A stretch of 64,000 nt of DNA from Ferrimicrobium sp. (GCF_027319265.1 NZ_DAHVNP010000076.1:62001-126000), one strand, 5' to 3'. Positions 1 to 9,562 are shown, counted from the stretch's first letter. Numbers and translations are program-made. Notes: generated from the sequence alone by a model not told the origin.

Positions 1-620
1 TGATAGTCGAGATGCTCGGGCGACAGATTCGTGAACACGGCCACTTCAAAACGCATCGAATCAATCCGATGCTGATCGATACCATGCGACGAGACCTCCA
101 TGACTACGGACTGCGTCCCATCCTGGAGCATGTCAGCCAGGAGACGGTGCAGGTCAGGGGCCTCCGGTGTCGTATAAATACTCGGCCGATTGAGCCCGGC
201 AAATCTCGATTCGATCGTTCCGATTAGACCAACGCTGCGCTCGGTCCTATTCAACACCGACTCGATCAGATACGAGGTGGTCGTCTTCCCGTTGGTACCC
301 GTGATCCCAATCACCTCTAGCGACTTCGATGGCTCACCGAAAAAATAACTCGCGACACGGCCGATCGCGTGGCGCACCGAGGGGACAATGAGTTGGGGAA
401 CCTTCACGTTCACCGGATGCGCGACCATCACCGCCGCCGCTCCGGCCTCGATCGCATCATCGATGAAGATATGTCCATCGTAACGACTGCCCCGGGTTGC
501 ACAAAACAGCGACCCAGGGCGAACCGCCCGCGAGTCAAGTGTCAGATCCGTCAACGACACCGATTCGCCAATCAGCTGCGCCGAGGGCAAAAGGTCAGCG
601 AGCTCCGCTAGTCCAGGCAA
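1..620 (-). CDS. murE: UDP-N-acetylmuramoyl-tripeptide synthetase MurE (5' part, runs off window start)
   Basis: This is the N-terminal part (about 206 codons) of a Mur ligase that adds the third stem-peptide residue (usually meso-diaminopimelate) to UDP-MurNAc-L-Ala-D-Glu in the cytoplasm. Visible marks are LTLDSRAVRPGSLFCA at residues 26-41, the ATP-binding loop GTNGKTTT near 108-115, YTTPEAPD, and the MurE signature MEVSSHGIDQHR followed by FTNLSPEHLDYH at the window edge. No ATG or GTG is available: an in-frame TGA lies a few codons upstream, so TTG at 618-620 is the likely start. The third-residue specificity motif is outside the window. The gene is divergent from the glycosyltransferase gene at 701. 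The family call is firm; the start is less so. Confidence 0.93.
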   Translation of the reverse strand, partial: MPGLAELADLLPSAQLIGESVSLTDLTLDSRAVRPGSLFCATRGSRYDGHIFIDDAIEAGAAAVMVAHPVNVKVPQLIVPSVRHAIGRVASYFFGEPSKSLEVIGITGTNGKTTTSYLIESVLNRTERSVGLIGTIESRFAGLNRPSIYTTPEAPDLHRLLADMLQDGTQSVVMEVSSHGIDQHRIDSMRFEVAVFTNLSPEHLDY

Positions 621-700
621 TAGGATCGTCTCGCCGAAAAGCCGTCACTCATGAGATGCTAGGCTAGCAGCCGCAACCATCAACAGAATCCTGGGAGTCA

Positions 701-1570
701 ATGCAAATCTCAGTCATCGTCACCTGCTACAACGCCCACGCTACCCTCGCCGCTGCTCTGACGAGCGTGGCGGTGCAGTCATACCCACCGTCAGAGATCA
801 TCATCGTCGATGATGGCTCCACCGATGATTCTGTAGCGATTGCGCGCAGCGTCATGCCAGCAGCAACGATCATCGAACAGGCCAACCAGGGCGTTTCTGC
901 AGCACGTAACAAAGGTCTAGCCCATGTCAATGGCGACGTTATCGCATTCCTCGACGACGATGACGTCTGGCATCCAACCAAGCTCGAGCGCCAGATCAGA
1001 CTTTTAGAGCTACACCCACACCTCGACCTTATCGCCACCCGCTGGTCGCGAACATCTCCTGTGCCACGCCAGGACTTGTCGATTCGTTGGTTGAGCTATC
1101 GAGACCTCACCTTGATGAATCAGTTCCAGACATCAACGGTCCTCATGCGCAGCCAACTCGCAGCCGAGGTCGGCGGGTTTGACTCAACACTCGACACCGT
1201 GGAAGATTGGGCGTTCTGGATTGCCTGTGCCAAGAAGGGTACCTTGGCCGTTCTTGAACAGGACCTCGTTCTCTACCGTGATTCACCTGACGGCGTCTCT
1301 AAGGACCTGCATCGCTTCTGGACGACTCTCGAACGGATGATCCACACCACTGACGCCATGGCGCTCCTTGACGCCAGTGACCGTGAACGCATCATCGCTT
1401 GGCACGTCCAACGCATGTTTGTCGCTGCACTGTTGCAACGTGACCTATCGCTCCTCACCAAGATCACCTTTCGCGGCCTACGGGTATCGCCAATCGCCCA
1501 GCTGCACGCCACGAGGACACTCACCATCCCCTTCCTCACCGAGCGACTTCGTCGAAGGAGGGAGATCTGA
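701..1570 (+). CDS. Family 2 glycosyltransferase
   Basis: A 289-residue GT-A fold glycosyltransferase. The N-terminus ISVIVTCYNAHATLAAAL is the classic GT2 nucleotide-binding opening. DDGSTDDS lies at residues 38-45, QGVSAARNKGL near 63-73 and the metal-binding acidic stretch DDDD near 85-88; WAFWI in the acceptor half follows VED. There are no transmembrane segments, so it probably works at the cytoplasmic face of the membrane on a cell-envelope or exopolysaccharide acceptor. The ATG has a GGGAG ribosome-binding site a few bases upstream. Donor and acceptor cannot be deduced. It stands alone between divergent murE and convergent dedA, which gives no pathway hint. Confidence 0.88.
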   Translation: MQISVIVTCYNAHATLAAALTSVAVQSYPPSEIIIVDDGSTDDSVAIARSVMPAATIIEQANQGVSAARNKGLAHVNGDVIAFLDDDDVWHPTKLERQIRLLELHPHLDLIATRWSRTSPVPRQDLSIRWLSYRDLTLMNQFQTSTVLMRSQLAAEVGGFDSTLDTVEDWAFWIACAKKGTLAVLEQDLVLYRDSPDGVSKDLHRFWTTLERMIHTTDAMALLDASDRERIIAWHVQRMFVAALLQRDLSLLTKITFRGLRVSPIAQLHATRTLTIPFLTERLRRRREI

Positions 1571-1608
1571 GGTTTCCAACCACTCTCACACTCCCAAAAC
1601 GGCACGCA

Positions 1609-2244
1609 TCAATCCTCAGCAGCAGGATTTGGCTTCCGCAAGGACGGACCAAAGTGTCGATATAGCCCAACACCGAAGAATAAGACAACCACAAGCGCCA
1701 ACACAATCTCACTCGTCAGACTTGCATCCTTCAACACGGATGCATAGTTCGCTCCTGCGACATACCCAAGCCCTGTGTAGAGTCCCGCCCAACAGATGCC
1801 ACCGAGCGCATTAAAGACCAGGAACCGCCGGTAGCGCATCTCGGCAATCCCCGCAGCCCCTGGAATCAGCACACGAAGGACCGTCGTAAACCGGCCAACA
1901 AATACGCCGAGGCCTCCCCGCCGACGCAATAGGTCAATAGCCTTGTCAAGCGACTCTGGCTTTAGCAGTCGGCGCGGAATCTTCTTCATCACCCGCGGCC
2001 CGTATCGAGCGCCGACCCAATACCCAACCGAATCACCAATAATTGCACCCGCAGCCGCAATCCCCCCTACGAGCCATACCGGGAAACGACCTTCAGCGGC
2101 CAGCACGCCCCCCAACACGACAGCAGTCTCACCAGGGAAGATGAAACCCAGGAAAATAGAGGCTTCCAATGCAGGGAATGCGAAAACCAGAACCAACGCC
2201 AGTAACGAAGGAACAGATAATAGCCGGGAGACGAGAAAGTTCAT
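1609..2244 (-). CDS. DedA family membrane protein
   Basis: A 211-residue integral membrane protein of the DedA/SNARE-associated family, whose members act in undecaprenyl-phosphate or lipid flipping and membrane homeostasis. Family marks are FPGET at residues 36-40, a Gly-rich helix with GDSVGYWVGARYG, and the conserved GRFTTVLRVLIPG block from about 117 leading into RFLVFNALGGICWAG. The length matches the family (about 200). Four or more hydrophobic segments are visible. It is divergent from tatA, with only 50 bp between the start codons, so the two probably share a promoter region. The precise lipid substrate is unknown. Confidence 0.9.
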   Translation of the reverse strand: MNFLVSRLLSVPSLLALVLVFAFPALEASIFLGFIFPGETAVVLGGVLAAEGRFPVWLVGGIAAAGAIIGDSVGYWVGARYGPRVMKKIPRRLLKPESLDKAIDLLRRRGGLGVFVGRFTTVLRVLIPGAAGIAEMRYRRFLVFNALGGICWAGLYTGLGYVAGANYASVLKDASLTSEIVLALVVVLFFGVGLYRHFGPSLRKPNPAAED

Positions 2245-2294
2245 TTTGTCTAACCTCTCGTGCTAAGTTAATGGAGAAGTACCGAAGGAGTACC

Positions 2295-2522
2295 ATGTTA
2301 CTAGCAGATATATTCAGTCCTACCGACCTCATTGTTGTCGTCGTCGTGCTCCTCCTCATCTTTGGAGGTAAGCGGCTTCCCGGTCTCGCTCGTTCGATTG
2401 GGTCAGCGACCTCTGAGTTCAAGAAAGGCGTCGACGAAGGCGCCCGCTCCACTGCGGACAAGCCCGACGAGCAGCCACGTGCCGAGGCAACAAAGCCCGA
2501 CGAGAGCACTAACCCAGAGTAG
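2295..2522 (+). CDS. tatA: Sec-independent translocase subunit TatA
   Basis: A 75-residue TatA/TatB-type protein. A single transmembrane helix (about residues 10-24, rich in Val and Leu) is followed by the FGGKRLPGLARSIG hinge and amphipathic helix, then a charged, disordered tail with many Asp, Glu and Pro. This is the pore-forming or membrane-thinning component of the twin-arginine pathway that exports folded proteins. The start at 2295 is set by the GAAGGAG ribosome-binding site at 2284-2290; in-frame ATGs further upstream lie in or next to the divergent dedA gene and lack such a site. TatA is favoured over TatB because of the short length and the FGxxRLP motif. No tatB or tatC is in the window. 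Confidence 0.9.
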   Translation: MLLADIFSPTDLIVVVVVLLLIFGGKRLPGLARSIGSATSEFKKGVDEGARSTADKPDEQPRAEATKPDESTNPE

Positions 2523-2529
2523 CTCGCGT

Positions 2530-2564
2530 CACACCGGGACGTTATCGAGTCCTGTCCCGCTGTG
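2530..2564 (+). terminator. Hairpin after tatA, possible terminator
   Basis: The arms at 2530-2540 (CACACCGGGAC) and 2554-2564 (GTCCCGCTGTG) pair over 11 bp with one mismatch around a 13-nt loop. It begins just after the tatA stop codon. No T-run follows, so it would be an actinobacterial-type terminator lacking the U-tract. Confidence 0.5.
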
Positions 2565-3240
2565 AACTCACCGGAACCCCGGGGATGCCGCGATACCGCA
2601 CACACGGTAACGCACCGAGCATCCCTGGAGGTGCCGACGTCCTACCGGTCCTGTATGCCACGGGGGAGAACCCACTCGATCATGGCAGTCTTGGACTCCC
2701 GCAACTGCAACCGAGTATTTCTACTCCGTGGTTTTCATCTACACGACCGCTGCCCGACAATCGCACCTTCGTCGGCCCCCTTCCAAGAGTCCACGATGGC
2801 CTCGACACCCGCCACAGCCCCGGTGATAGACCAAAGCATGGCGGACCAGTGCCTACCAATACTCACATAGCGCAAACGACCACTTCGAAGGTATCGCGCA
2901 ACGGCTCACATCCCGATCGACAACCTGTTCCGCACCCCCGTAGCTCCCAGCGGTGAGGCAAGAACCGCACAACTCCCGCAACGGCACTGCCAGTCGCATG
3001 AATGGCGCCCCGACTACCGAGATTGACGCAGGGAATATAGAAGCCTGCCTTCATCTCGCCTTTGACCGTGACCAACGGCTAAGCAACCGGACCCCGGCGC
3101 ACTAGCCCCAACCGCCACCTAGCAGGATCCCCCAGAGTTGCGCTATTGCCAATCTGAGGCAGGGCATACGCCGGTATGAACTCGAACCTGGCAACGACGA
3201 GCGTTCATGAAACTAGTCGCCCAAGAAAGAACGACAGGTC
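2565..3240. other. Gene-poor interval of about 0.68 kb
   Basis: No open frame here has a ribosome-binding site and a recognisable protein motif. Frames up to about 120 codons exist on the plus strand (for example 2585-2956), but they are rich in Pro, Arg, Ser and Thr with no family signature, as expected of random frames in medium-high GC DNA. The interval lies downstream of both tatA and the respiratory operon that ends at 3241. It may be a decayed gene. I could not identify a parent family in any frame. Confidence 0.5.
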
Positions 3241-3654
3241 TCAGGAATGGTGCACATTCTCCACTTCGGAGTAGGACGCCCGTTTGGACTCCTGCGTCGC
3301 CCCGATTGCAGCACCGAAGACAAAACCCATGCCGATGATGGCGAACCACAGCCCGAAGACAAAGGCCAATCCAACCAACCACACACCGACTCCGAGCGTG
3401 AACGGGAATATTGTATTCTCAGGAAACTGGCCGATCACCCCGGTGATATCCTTTGGTTCTACCTCGGTATCCTCAAGTCGTGGCTGCATCCTCCGAGACC
3501 ACCAGCCCAAATAAAGACCAGGCATCAGGCCGAGGCCGGCACTCGCCAAGAGCAGCACAGAACCAGTTGATTCATGGCTCCACAGGAAATAGATGATCAG
3601 AACAACGACAAAGAAGCTACCAATACCGAGATAGACTCGCGACTCATTCCGCAC
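3241..3654 (-). CDS. ctaF: Actinobacterial cytochrome c oxidase subunit IV (CtaF)
   Basis: A 137-residue protein with four hydrophobic segments in two pairs, about 8-24 and 32-50, then 88-106 and 109-127, separated by a charged loop with the sequence [18 protein letters not shown]. This matches the small actinobacterial subunit IV (Cyt_c_ox_IV) that packs against CtaC and CtaD in the aa3 oxidase. The GTG start at 3654 is chosen because AGGAGG at 3662-3667 sits ideally upstream; a longer reading to 3687 would bury 44 bp in ctaD. With GTG the overlap with the ctaD stop is 11 nt, which suggests translational coupling. It is the last gene of the ctaE-qcrCAB-ctaCDF operon. Confidence 0.9.
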   Translation of the reverse strand: MRNESRVYLGIGSFFVVVLIIYFLWSHESTGSVLLLASAGLGLMPGLYLGWWSRRMQPRLEDTEVEPKDITGVIGQFPENTIFPFTLGVGVWLVGLAFVFGLWFAIIGMGFVFGAAIGATQESKRASYSEVENVHHS

Positions 3655-5329
3655 TTTCGTCACCTCCTGTAAGAACTGGGACCGCATCAGCGTGCTCGGG
3701 ATGATTCATATCCCACGTCGGACGAGCCGATCGAATGGCCGGAAGGGAGTGGAAGTTGTGCGGAGGCGGCGGAGAGCTTGTCGCCCACTCCAACGTAAAG
3801 CCATCCCAAGGGTTATCTCCTGCGGGGCGTGGACGGCGCCAAGAGACGATGAAGTTCAGCAGGAACAGGAACATACCAATGCCCATCATGTAGGCACCCA
3901 CAGTCGACATCCGATTCAGGAAGGTGAAACCATCAGCTGGCGAGTAGATGGCGATCCGTCGTGGCATCCCTCGGAGACCGAGCAGGTATTGGGGCATAAA
4001 GGTTAGCCAGAATCCGATGAAGGTCACCCAGAAGTTCCACTTGCCGAGCCCCTCATGCATAAACCGGCCGGTCAGCTTGGGGTACCAGTAATAAATTCCG
4101 GCGAAGCCAGCGAAGACCGTGGTGGCGATCAACACCTGATGGAAGTGAGCGACAACGAAGTAGGTATCGTGGGTGTAGAAGTCAATCGGCGGCGATGCCA
4201 ACATCACTCCAGTGATCCCGCCCATCACGAAGGCAAAGATGAAACCGACCGCGAACAACATTGAGGTATTGAACTTAATCTGCCCACCCCACATGGTGGC
4301 AATCCACGTAAAGACCTTGATGCCGGTTGGAACCGCGATCAACAGCGACATCGCGGAGAAGAAGGGGAGCAACACGGTACCGGTAGTGAACATGTGGTGC
4401 GCCCAAACACCAGTGGAGAGACCAGCGATCGCGAGGGTCGCAAAAACCATACCCTTGTAGCCGAAGATCGGCTTCTTCGAAAACACTGGGATCAGCTCCG
4501 AGACGATTCCGAAGAAGGGCAAGGCCAGGATATAGACCTCCGGGTGGCCAAAGAACCAAAACAGGTTCTGCCACATCACCGGCACGCCGCCCCCGGCGAC
4601 ACTAAAGAAATGCGCACCAAAGTGTCGGTCCGCGTACAACAGGACCAGAGCCGCGGTCAACACTGGAAAGGCGATCAAGATAAGCACTCCGGTGACGAGC
4701 ATGCTCCAGCTGAACAACGGCATACGGAACATCGTCATGCCCGGCGCACGGAGATAGAAGATGGTCGTCACCAAGTTGACGGCTGTAAAGATACCAGAGA
4801 AACCCACCATCGCGATCGAGACGATCCAAAGATCGGGACCGGGACCGGGAGAGTACGGCGCTGTCGAGAGCGGTGCATAGGCGACCCATCCGAAAGCCGC
4901 TGCACCCGAAGCGGTGAAGAAACCAAACAGCATCGTGACGCCCCCCAAGAGGAAGAGCCAATACGAGAGGTTGTTCAGCCGTGGGAACGCCATATCTGGC
5001 GCCCCAATCTGGAGCGGAACGATGAAGTTTGCGAATCCACCGAAAGCAAAAGGCCCTGCAAACAGGTACAGCATCATCGAACCATGGATCGTAAACAGCT
5101 CATTGTAGGTCTGTAGTGAGACCACATGACCATTCGGATTAAAGAGCTGAGTGCGTATCAACAGAGCCATCGCACCAGCAATGAACATGAACGCCAACGC
5201 CGTATACATGTAGTTCTTGCCAATGACCTTATGGTCAACCGAGGTGATCCACTTATAGAACCCGCCGGGAGCCTTCTGCTCGTGCAGAACAGCCCCAGTT
5301 TGAACCTGCGGCTCCTGAAGAATCGTCAT
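3644..5329 (-). CDS. ctaD: Cytochrome c oxidase subunit I (aa3 type)
   Basis: The 561-residue catalytic subunit of the haem-copper oxidase. It reduces O2 to water and pumps protons. Visible ligands are His82 in the FTIHGSMM segment (low-spin haem), His262 with the cross-linked Tyr266 in GHPEVY (which also carries the D-channel Glu264), the CuB pair His311-His312 in WAHHMFTTG, and His395/His397 in VVAHFHQVL for the high-spin and low-spin haems. The D-channel glutamate makes it an A1-type oxidase. Twelve hydrophobic helices fit the family and the length is usual. An AAGGTGG ribosome-binding site precedes the ATG. It lies between ctaC (39 bp upstream) and ctaF (11-nt overlap). Confidence 0.97.
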   Translation of the reverse strand: MTILQEPQVQTGAVLHEQKAPGGFYKWITSVDHKVIGKNYMYTALAFMFIAGAMALLIRTQLFNPNGHVVSLQTYNELFTIHGSMMLYLFAGPFAFGGFANFIVPLQIGAPDMAFPRLNNLSYWLFLLGGVTMLFGFFTASGAAAFGWVAYAPLSTAPYSPGPGPDLWIVSIAMVGFSGIFTAVNLVTTIFYLRAPGMTMFRMPLFSWSMLVTGVLILIAFPVLTAALVLLYADRHFGAHFFSVAGGGVPVMWQNLFWFFGHPEVYILALPFFGIVSELIPVFSKKPIFGYKGMVFATLAIAGLSTGVWAHHMFTTGTVLLPFFSAMSLLIAVPTGIKVFTWIATMWGGQIKFNTSMLFAVGFIFAFVMGGITGVMLASPPIDFYTHDTYFVVAHFHQVLIATTVFAGFAGIYYWYPKLTGRFMHEGLGKWNFWVTFIGFWLTFMPQYLLGLRGMPRRIAIYSPADGFTFLNRMSTVGAYMMGIGMFLFLLNFIVSWRRPRPAGDNPWDGFTLEWATSSPPPPHNFHSLPAIRSARPTWDMNHPEHADAVPVLTGGDESAE

Positions 5330-5368
5330 TGTTCCACCTTAACCCTTATCTTGCATATATAACTCATC

Positions 5369-6184
5369 CTAAGCTCCCTGGTGTGCATGGATCCACGACT
5401 GGAACTGACTCGGGGAGACCACATGAACATAGAACAACATATCGGCATGGTACAGACCGCAGAACTGCGAACAGCGCCCAAGGAAGTTCGCCGTGTGCTG
5501 CGGCGTGAAGTCGAAATAGTTGGTGACGCCTGGGAGTGCATACCTTGAGAAATCAAACTCCGGCATATAAAACCCATGGACCACATCGTTGGAGACCAAA
5601 CGGAACGTAGCGGTCTCGCCGACCGGCAACTCAAGTGTGGGATACAGATCGACGCCTTTGGTGATGGTGGTCACCCCATACTTGGGGTAGTAGAACTTCC
5701 AACCCCACTGAAACCCAGTCACGTCGACCCGCAAGTTGGGGTTACGAGCCACCGTATCCACCTTGTTCTCGACGCGAACCGTGAAGAAGTAGAGCACGGC
5801 AACGATGAGCACGGGGACAACAGTATAAAACACCTCGAGCTTGGTGTTGCCATGAATCTGCTTAGGGATAATCGAATCTCCCTTTCGCCGAAAACGAATG
5901 ATCGCCAATGCCAAGAGAATGAAGGTGATGCCACCCACAAAGATCGAAGCCACAAAGAAACCTTGAAAGAGATGATAGGTGCTATTCCCTTGCACCGTGT
6001 TGCCCTTAAAGGCCCCGAAACTCGGGAGGTTACACGCGGACAACACCAAACCCGCTCCCAACACGCCCGCGACGGGTGCCAGCAGCCTCGCCACCCTTGG
6101 TGCAAGGCCACCTTGTCGGCGACGACCGTGGAGAAGACGCTGCATCAATCCCTGCTGATTAGACCTATCCACACTCCACCTCAA
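5369..6184 (-). CDS. ctaC: Cytochrome c oxidase subunit II (lipoprotein, CuA)
   Basis: A 271-residue subunit II. A signal region ends in the lipobox LSAC (Cys51). Two membrane helices follow near residues 75-97 and 119-136, then the external CuA domain. CuA ligands are visible as His203 (VVHGFYMPEF), Cys238, Cys242, His246 and Met249 in GRCSQFCGLYHADM. The residue between the cysteines that is usually Glu is Gln here; since that ligand is a backbone carbonyl, CuA should still form. There is no fused haem c domain, consistent with electrons arriving from dihaem QcrC. The TTG start overlaps the qcrB stop as TTGA, matching the coupling seen upstream. An ATG at 6145 is the main alternative and also retains the signal peptide. 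Confidence 0.95.
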   Translation of the reverse strand: MRWSVDRSNQQGLMQRLLHGRRRQGGLAPRVARLLAPVAGVLGAGLVLSACNLPSFGAFKGNTVQGNSTYHLFQGFFVASIFVGGITFILLALAIIRFRRKGDSIIPKQIHGNTKLEVFYTVVPVLIVAVLYFFTVRVENKVDTVARNPNLRVDVTGFQWGWKFYYPKYGVTTITKGVDLYPTLELPVGETATFRLVSNDVVHGFYMPEFDFSRYALPGVTNYFDFTPQHTANFLGRCSQFCGLYHADMLFYVHVVSPSQFQSWIHAHQGA

Positions 6185-7749
6185 TCCCTCGGAACCTCAA
6201 AGACACCATGGTCATCTTCGACCCCAGATGTCTCCGCCGAACTATCTCCTGGGGCTGCATCATGAGAACTCATCGAATGACCATTACCACCCACCAAACT
6301 ACGGTAAGCGACCTCTTCGGGCAGTTCTCGGATCTCCTCCTCCTCCCCGTGGATACTCAGCTCAGCCAAGGTAAACGATCCGTCGAAGTCACGCCGAATC
6401 TCTACTGGAATCTTGGGATCGCCAATCGTCGGGATCGCCGCCATCTCTCGCAACAGAAGGTAGGTGACGAGACCAGCCACCAACGGAAGCACAAAGAGCA
6501 TGATGCGTAGAGTCCAAAGCACCAGATTCAGTGAAGTCTGGAAGGTGTTCGCCAGAACATCGGTAGCGCTTGCGAGGAACAACACGATGTAGAACATCAA
6601 GATACCAACGCCAACCGAGGTCCGCACGGGATGCTCTCTTGGACGATCACAGATATTGTGCTCACGATCATCCTTGGTGAATCTCTTCTCAATCCACGGC
6701 CATGCAAACAACAAGCCAAAGGTGACGCCCGGGAGCAGAACCGCCGGGAAGAAGACATTTGGGATCATATGGCCCCCGTAGGTTGGCCCAAAGACCGCCT
6801 CCCAACTCGGCATCAAACGCAAGGCGCCATCCAGCCAACCCATATACCAGTCCGGCTGTACCGCGTAGGAGACCTTGTAAGGAATATAGGAGCCATAGAG
6901 CCAAATGGGGTTGATCTGGACAAAGCCACCGAGCGCGGCGATCACGGCTGAGGTGATGAAGAAAAAACCACCAGCTTGAAGCGCGTACGCGGGCCAGAAC
7001 GGAATACCAACGACATTGCGGTTCGTTCGTCCCCGCCCTGGGTACTGGGTGTGCTTCTGGTGCCACATAATGGCGAGATGTGCCCCAATCAGACCTGCGA
7101 TGATGGCAGGGAGGATCAAGACGTGAATAATGAAGAACCTTGGAATGATGGAGGTTCCAGGGAAGTTCGAGCCAAAGACAAAGAAGGCCAGATAGCTCCC
7201 GATCACGGGGATCGAGAGAATGATGGAAAAGGCGATACGAATACCGGTACCAGAGATCAAGTCATCGGGCAGGGAGTACCCGATAAACCCATTCACGATA
7301 GCGAGGATCAGCAAAGAACTCCCAATAATCCAGTTCAGCTCGCGAGGCTTGCGGTAGGAGCCGGTGAAGAAGATCCTCAGCAGATGGACCACGATCGCGG
7401 CGATGAAGACATCCGCGGCCCAGTGGTGGATTTGGCGCATGACCAGACCCGCACGGACGTTGAAGGAGATATTGAGCGTCGAGGCATAGGCCTCTGATAC
7501 CTTCTGGCCGCGTAGTGGTGCGTACGATCCATGATAAGTGATCAAATGCTGGGATGGCACATAGAACAGCGTGAGAAAAACACCAGTAAAGATCAGGATC
7601 ACAAAGGAGTACATCGCGATCTCGCCCAACATGAACGACCAGTGATCAGGGAAGATCTTGTTGAACGAGCTCCGTGCAAATTTCGCAACCCCTAAGCGCT
7701 CATCAGCAAAATCAGCGGCCTCAACCGCCCTTTCTTCTAGCGTACTCAC
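6181..7749 (-). CDS. qcrB: Cytochrome bc1 complex cytochrome b subunit
   Basis: A 522-residue cytochrome b of the menaquinol:cytochrome c reductase. The N-terminal half shows the helix-B and helix-D histidine pairs (RQIHHWAADVF with VVHLLRIF, and HVLILPAIIAGLIGAHL). The quinol-site loop carries PDWY (QPDWYMGWLDG), the variant of PEWY common in Gram-positive and actinobacterial enzymes. The C-terminus has an acidic, disordered tail typical of actinobacterial QcrB. The GTG start at 7749 overlaps the qcrA stop as GTGA, with GGGAG upstream. A longer TTG/GTG reading to 7764 would overlap qcrA by 19 nt. It is fully embedded in the bcc-aa3 operon. Confidence 0.96.
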   Translation of the reverse strand: MSTLEERAVEAADFADERLGVAKFARSSFNKIFPDHWSFMLGEIAMYSFVILIFTGVFLTLFYVPSQHLITYHGSYAPLRGQKVSEAYASTLNISFNVRAGLVMRQIHHWAADVFIAAIVVHLLRIFFTGSYRKPRELNWIIGSSLLILAIVNGFIGYSLPDDLISGTGIRIAFSIILSIPVIGSYLAFFVFGSNFPGTSIIPRFFIIHVLILPAIIAGLIGAHLAIMWHQKHTQYPGRGRTNRNVVGIPFWPAYALQAGGFFFITSAVIAALGGFVQINPIWLYGSYIPYKVSYAVQPDWYMGWLDGALRLMPSWEAVFGPTYGGHMIPNVFFPAVLLPGVTFGLLFAWPWIEKRFTKDDREHNICDRPREHPVRTSVGVGILMFYIVLFLASATDVLANTFQTSLNLVLWTLRIMLFVLPLVAGLVTYLLLREMAAIPTIGDPKIPVEIRRDFDGSFTLAELSIHGEEEEIRELPEEVAYRSLVGGNGHSMSSHDAAPGDSSAETSGVEDDHGVFEVPRD

Positions 7750-8642
7750 GCTCCACGCTCCCAAAATCCAGGACCAATCGGTTCATCAAAGCCAGACTGT
7801 GATCGCAACACCCCGTCAGTCCCGACATAGAGCGGCAACTGCGGTAACGGTCGCGGAGCCGGGCCAAACACATTTGTCGCGCCAGTGAGGACATCGAACA
7901 GGCTCTGGTGACAGGGGCAGAGGAGTTGCTGGGTCAACTCTTGGTATAACCCCACCGGACAGCCCGCATGAGTACAGACCTTTGAGAACGCGAGGTACCC
8001 CTGTGGTCCCCATGTCTCCCTCCCCGGCCGAGTGACTAAGTCGTAATCAGCAGCCCGGACCAAAATGACCTGATCGATCGCGTTTGATGGCTCGCCTTCG
8101 AACCCCTTGGGGAAAACGGTCATCACGCCACCGACCTCAAGATCGCTCGCTAGCACCGTTCGGCCATCAGCAGTCACAAGCTCTGAGCCATGCTTCCAGT
8201 TGGTCACAAAGAGCGACTTCCCAGGAACTGGACCGAGCGAGCGAAGGAAAGGGAATAGGTTGATAATGCCAAAGACGCCCACCGCTCCACCGAGGAGGCG
8301 CAGCAGGAATTTTCTCCGACCCACTTGCCCCAGCCCTCGTGACAACGATGCGTGCATCGCATCCAGATCTTCAGGAGCACTCCTCATCTCATGGCGCTCT
8401 TGCACGTAGGGCCCCTGTGGGACGAGATACTTGCCCCAAGAGACGATACCGACCCCGATACCGCCGAGTGCAAGAAACAAGAAACCACCTTCAACCTGAG
8501 GTTGGCCCCCGACCCAATAAGTCACCCCAAGGCCAATGGTGCCGACGACGGAGACGATAAAGCTGATCGCCACGACTTTCTCCATCAAAGGACGTCGAAT
8601 CTCCTCATCTCCGGCACCCTCAAAGAGTTGGGTATCGCTCAT
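7746..8642 (-). CDS. qcrA: Cytochrome bc1 complex Rieske iron-sulfur subunit
   Basis: A 298-residue Rieske protein with three hydrophobic helices (about 22-44, 51-69, 112-134), the actinobacterial architecture rather than the single anchor of proteobacteria. The [2Fe-2S] ligands are in CTHAGC (Cys223, His225) and CPCHQS (Cys242, His245), with disulfide partners Cys228 and Cys244. It accepts electrons from menaquinol at the QcrB site and passes them to QcrC. The ATG at 8642 overlaps the qcrC stop as ATGA; an in-frame start further upstream (8663) would intrude into qcrC. The basic stretch GRRKFLLRLLGG before the third helix resembles a Tat signal, as is known for actinobacterial Rieske proteins. 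Confidence 0.96.
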   Translation of the reverse strand: MSDTQLFEGAGDEEIRRPLMEKVVAISFIVSVVGTIGLGVTYWVGGQPQVEGGFLFLALGGIGVGIVSWGKYLVPQGPYVQERHEMRSAPEDLDAMHASLSRGLGQVGRRKFLLRLLGGAVGVFGIINLFPFLRSLGPVPGKSLFVTNWKHGSELVTADGRTVLASDLEVGGVMTVFPKGFEGEPSNAIDQVILVRAADYDLVTRPGRETWGPQGYLAFSKVCTHAGCPVGLYQELTQQLLCPCHQSLFDVLTGATNVFGPAPRPLPQLPLYVGTDGVLRSQSGFDEPIGPGFWERGA

Positions 8643-9523
8643 TGCGCCCGTCCCCCAATCCAATAACCCGCCACCATCAACGAACCCAATCCAATGAGAA
8701 TGGCTACAAAACCTTCAGCCACCGGACCAACACCGCCCAGTGCCAGCCCACCCCGATCATTGGGGTGCTGGATGTAGGTGACATAGCGGACGATATCATC
8801 AACCTCCTGGTTCGAAAAGGTACCCGGACCAAAACGCGGCATATTGCCAGGTCCTGTTCGTATGGCCTCGGCCACTTCCGTCGGCGTTGCCGCCCAGAGC
8901 GACGGCGCATAGATATTGTTTGCCAATGCATCACCAGCTCCCGTGATGGTATGGCACGCCGCACAGTTCTCGGCAAAGAGTGACTCTCCTTTTGGCAAGT
9001 TCGCCAATCCGAGATTCGGAGAGGGGATAGCAGGACCCCCTGGAGCCAGCGACGCCACATAGGCCGACACCGCCAACTGCTGCTCATGCGACAACCGCGG
9101 CGGCTTGATCGCCGCCTGCTCCGTCGGATCTGCCAACGGCATCCGCCCAGTCGCTACCCAAAAGTCGACAGTCGCCGCCCCAAGTCCCTGCAGGTTAGGA
9201 GCTCGCACCGAACCCTCAGCGTCAGGACCATGACAGGTCTGGCAGTCCTCAGCGAAAAGCTCCCTACCCTGTGGAATCAGACTTCTAGGTGGATTTTTGT
9301 AGACAATCGGTTGTTGTGATGCGGTACCATGAGCCACTGGCTTGGCCCCAACTTTGGCGTGCGACGCCACTTTGGCGCTCGTCAGCGCCTCCGTATGCCC
9401 TTGATGGGGATATAACGCAATCGTAGCGAGCGCAAGCACCGCCGCACCGGATGCCACGGAACCCACTGCCCATTTGAGCTGAGACTGTCTCTTGCTCTTA
9501 CGCCTCTTGTGATCGTTCACCAC
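8639..9523 (-). CDS. qcrC: Dihaem cytochrome c subunit of the bcc complex
   Basis: A 294-residue membrane-bound dihaem cytochrome c. A basic N-terminus (KRRKSKRQ) and a helix near 18-37 anchor it. The haem attachment motifs are CQTCH (94-98) and CAACH (187-191). A second membrane helix lies at the C-terminus (VAEGFVAILIGLGSLMVAGYW). In Actinobacteria this protein replaces soluble cytochrome c and feeds CuA of CtaC directly inside a bcc-aa3 supercomplex; the absence of a haem c domain in CtaC fits that. The GTG start at 9523 has a GAGGGG ribosome-binding site. The gene begins 39 bp after ctaE and ends in an ATGA overlap with qcrA. Confidence 0.96.
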   Translation of the reverse strand: MVNDHKRRKSKRQSQLKWAVGSVASGAAVLALATIALYPHQGHTEALTSAKVASHAKVGAKPVAHGTASQQPIVYKNPPRSLIPQGRELFAEDCQTCHGPDAEGSVRAPNLQGLGAATVDFWVATGRMPLADPTEQAAIKPPRLSHEQQLAVSAYVASLAPGGPAIPSPNLGLANLPKGESLFAENCAACHTITGAGDALANNIYAPSLWAATPTEVAEAIRTGPGNMPRFGPGTFSNQEVDDIVRYVTYIQHPNDRGGLALGGVGPVAEGFVAILIGLGSLMVAGYWIGGRAQ

Positions 9524-9562
9524 ACCAACCCCTCATCATCAACCACCTCAAATACCGCACAC

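Noticed and set aside
2585-2956. Possible transposase or hypothetical gene in the 2.6-3.2 kb interval
   Set aside because: No DDE or HTH pattern could be read in any frame of either strand, and no terminal repeats were found.
4394-5116. Plus-strand frame of 240 codons opposite ctaD
   Set aside because: Composition is extreme in charged residues (Arg, His, Asp, Glu), without motif; it mirrors ctaD codons.
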